In this document: positions 5,946 to 6,833 of the stretch, one piece after another | How positions within the stretch are numbered: the first letter of the stretch is position 1 | How the letters are laid out: every line of letters begins with the position of its first letter | Assembly (NCBI GenBank): GCA_003157945.1 | Contig: PMFY01000179.1 | Coordinates: forward strand, 1-6,833 | Origin: Acidimicrobiaceae bacterium | GTDB taxonomy: Bacteria > Actinomycetota > Acidimicrobiia > Acidimicrobiales > RAAP-2 | Reading direction: 5' to 3' | Length of the DNA stretch: 6,833 bases | Made by a program: the position numbers and the translations under genes | Notes under the pieces: generated by a model | The model's input: the letters and a program-made list of their open reading frames with translations, nothing else | The model's database searches: none | Told to the model about the DNA's origin: nothing

Positions 5946-5978
5946 GGCAGAAGACCTCTCCGCGTGATGAGGTCTGCC
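5946..5978 (+). promoter_or_regulatory. Hairpin that would mask the lipoprotein ribosome-binding site
   Basis: The 3' arm GAGGTCTGCC (5969-5978) contains the Shine-Dalgarno GAGG and ends directly before the ATG at 5979. Its complement is split as GGCAG (5946-5950) and ACCTC (5954-5958), with a 3-base bulge AAG and a 10-base loop (5959-5968). All 10 bases of the 3' arm can pair. In RNA this would hide the ribosome-binding site, suggesting control of translation by temperature, a ligand, a protein, or coupling to upstream translation. Confidence 0.45.
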
Positions 5979-6380
5979 ATGCTGTCGGCCATGGCGGCTC
6001 GTCAGAAGTGGGACCCCCGAGCGTTCCTCCTGCTCGGCGGCGTAGCGTTCCTGCTCGCGGCCTGTTCCTCCGGCTACCCGATCCGCGTCACCACCGAGGA
6101 ACCTCTGGTCGGAGCGGTCGTACCGACCAACATCTTGTGCAACGTGTCGGGAGGCACCACGACCGCTACCGGCTACTCGGCCGGTCCAGCCACCGTCGTC
6201 TTGGTGCTCACCGTTCGGAACGCAGCGAGACAGATCGTGGGGATGAGCCCGACAGTAACCAGGGACGTCCCGTCGGGACATACATGGAACTGGACGTTGC
6301 GTGCCCACACCGGGACCTCGGTGCCCACCGGGTGTGTCGTCCGCACCGTCGGCTCGACCAGACCGGTCGCCACCCCATAG
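5979..6380 (+). CDS. Small secreted lipoprotein, FxLYD-like beta-sandwich
   Basis: A 133-residue exported lipoprotein of unknown function. Start ATG 5979 is preceded by GAGG (5969-5972) at 6-base spacing, the best-placed site among the in-frame candidates GTG 5943, GTG 5964, ATG 5967 and ATG 5991. The signal peptide has basic residues (Arg 8, Lys 10, Arg 14), a hydrophobic core FLLLGGVAFL, and a lipobox LAAC with the lipidated cysteine at residue 29, followed by SSGYP. The mature part (about 105 residues) is rich in Val and Thr with alternating beta strands. It contains the pattern VVLVLTVRNAARQIVGMSP, then DVPSGHTWNW, which resembles FxLYD-type domains of actinobacterial envelope proteins (strand, turn, strand, then a Pro-x-Gly-x-x-x-x-Trp edge). 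Two further cysteines (NILCNV and TGCVV) could form a disulfide. It would sit on the outer face of the cytoplasmic membrane. It is divergent from the secreted propeller gene, with which it may share a control region. Confidence 0.8.
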   Translation: MLSAMAARQKWDPRAFLLLGGVAFLLAACSSGYPIRVTTEEPLVGAVVPTNILCNVSGGTTTATGYSAGPATVVLVLTVRNAARQIVGMSPTVTRDVPSGHTWNWTLRAHTGTSVPTGCVVRTVGSTRPVATP

Positions 6381-6385
6381 GAAGA

Positions 6386-6399
6386 TCGGGCATCCCCGA
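6386..6399 (+). terminator. Short hairpin just after the lipoprotein gene
   Basis: TCGGG-CATC-CCCGA is a perfect 5-bp stem with a tetraloop starting 5 bases after the stop codon. No T-run follows. It is a weak terminator candidate based on position. Confidence 0.25.
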
Positions 6400-6443
6400 C
6401 GTGCCGTCACACGCCGGCTGACGTCGCCCAGATCGCCGAAGTC

Positions 6444-6458
6444 GTGCCGGATCGGCAC
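6444..6458. terminator. Hairpin in the convergent gap, possible shared terminator
   Basis: GTGCCG-GAT-CGGCAC is a perfect 6-bp stem with a 3-base loop, 64 bases past the lipoprotein stop and about 120 bases past the stop of the converging SRPBCC gene. No T-tract flanks it on either strand. It may end transcription, possibly together with the G-rich tract that follows. Confidence 0.3.
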
Positions 6459-6466
6459 CAGCCCAT

Positions 6467-6490
6467 GGGGTGGGTCGGCGGGGTACTGGG
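6467..6490 (+). other. G-quadruplex-type motif in the convergent gap
   Basis: Four G-runs GGGG-T-GGG-TCGGC-GGGG-TACT-GGG fit the rule of four runs of at least three G with loops of 1-7 bases. A second G-rich cluster follows at 6505-6524 (runs of 5, 3 and 6). No gene is seen in 6381-6579. Confidence 0.45.
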
Positions 6491-6527
6491 ACCGATTCCA
6501 CCCTGGGGGTCTGGGATAGGGGGGTCT

Positions 6528-6586
6528 GCCTACTCGAACGCCCTGAAAATCGATTCCTGGATGTGCCCCGGCTGCAGGCCTACTCG
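6528..6586 (+). repeat. 9-bp direct repeat flanking the end of the SRPBCC gene
   Basis: GCCTACTCG occurs at 6528-6536 and 6578-6586, exactly 50 bases apart, and the second copy contains the SRPBCC stop codon. A shorter repeat CTGCAGGC occurs at 6572-6579 and 6607-6614, and GAAAATC (6545-6551) is complementary to GATTTTC (6592-6598). The function is unknown, and chance is possible. Confidence 0.25.
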
Positions 6587-6833
6587 GTACTGATTTTCTC
6601 TAGCTTCTGCAGGCTCGCCGCCATGGACTCACGTACCGAATTGGTCCCGTTGATCCAGGCCCCGCCATCACGTAGGAGGTCCTCAGGCAACGGACCGCAA
6701 TCAAAGACCTCGGTGACGACGGTCGAGTCTTCGCCGTCCGGAGTGAGTATGTAGCCCCAGCGGTAGCCCGCAGGAATGCCGACTTTGGACGGATCATCAC
6801 CCTCAGCCCGAGAAGGGTCTCCGGGAGCCGGTT
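6580..6833 (-). CDS. SRPBCC (START/Bet v1-like) family protein, C-terminal fragment
   Basis: The minus-strand frame is open from the right edge to TAG at 6580-6582, giving 83 residues with the N-terminus outside the window. The pattern is typical of actinobacterial polyketide cyclase/dehydrase-like SRPBCC proteins of about 140-160 residues. A strand GYRWGYILTPDGEDSTVVTE is followed by VFDCGPLP, a turn GGAWINGTN, and a long amphipathic C-terminal helix SVRESMAASLQKLEKI that closes the helix-grip fold. The family binds hydrophobic ligands in a cavity; ligand and role here are unknown. No membrane segment is present. It converges with the lipoprotein gene across a 199-base gap. Confidence 0.75.
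   Translation of the reverse strand, partial: PAPGDPSRAEGDDPSKVGIPAGYRWGYILTPDGEDSTVVTEVFDCGPLPEDLLRDGGAWINGTNSVRESMAASLQKLEKISTE

Noticed and set aside
4964..5992. Minus-strand open frame of 342 codons covering the intergenic region
   Set aside because: It overlaps the signal peptide and first IPT domain in another frame, is Arg/Gly-rich without domains, and crosses the lipoprotein start.
6600..6800. Minus-strand 66-codon ORF near the right edge
   Set aside because: The overlapping frame ending at 6580 shows a clear SRPBCC C-terminus, so this one is a shadow.
1..6833. Search for tRNA, rRNA, CRISPR arrays, insertion sequences and toxin-antitoxin pairs
   Set aside because: I saw no spaced identical repeats, transposase motifs, cloverleaf-like sequence or paired small genes that would support any of them.

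Overview
The window is GC-rich, uses GTG starts, and keeps G or C in most third codon positions. The gene types (a 4-TM diacylglycerol-kinase-like protein with a GTRNHFALDLG motif, an F420-type luciferase-like oxidoreductase remnant, an SRPBCC protein, and IPT domains ending in C-x-x-C-L-T-V) point to a high-GC actinobacterium. An Acidimicrobiia-like lineage is my guess and is not proven by the sequence. I see no rRNA, tRNA, CRISPR array, transposase or phage gene.

Layout. Bases 1-308 (+) hold the C-terminal part of a type I signal peptidase, cut by the window edge. Converging on it after a 22-base gap is a cytoplasmic calcineurin-like metallophosphoesterase (331-1149, -). A divergent control region of about 210 bases (1150-1358) carries a candidate leaderless promoter and a strong GC palindrome. 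It separates the phosphoesterase from a membrane-anchored diacylglycerol-kinase-family lipid kinase (1359-2732, +). A 7-bp GC-rich hairpin at 2772-2792 sits between the kinase and the 5'-truncated remnant of a luciferase-like F420-dependent oxidoreductase (2800 to about 3177, -). Upstream of the remnant, in the same frame and separated by one TAG stop, is the largest gene: a 780-residue secreted protein built as IPT, PQQ-type beta-propeller, IPT, IPT (3244-5586, -).

The 392 bases 5587-5978 hold no established gene but are the most structured part of the window. They contain candidate overlapping divergent promoters, a perfect 7-bp palindrome, a 10-bp-periodic direct repeat, a 46-codon ORF with a good ribosome-binding site, two compact hairpins, and a hairpin whose 3' arm is the Shine-Dalgarno region of the next gene. 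That gene (5979-6380, +) encodes a small lipoprotein. A 199-base convergent gap (6381-6579) with hairpins and a G-quadruplex-type motif follows. The window ends in the C-terminal part of an SRPBCC-family protein (6580-6833, -), cut by the right edge.

The genes do not form one operon or an obvious pathway. A loose common theme is the cell envelope: signal peptidase, lipid kinase, secreted propeller protein and lipoprotein. No complete novel system is evident. The best leads are the leader region of the lipoprotein and the domain plan of the secreted propeller protein.
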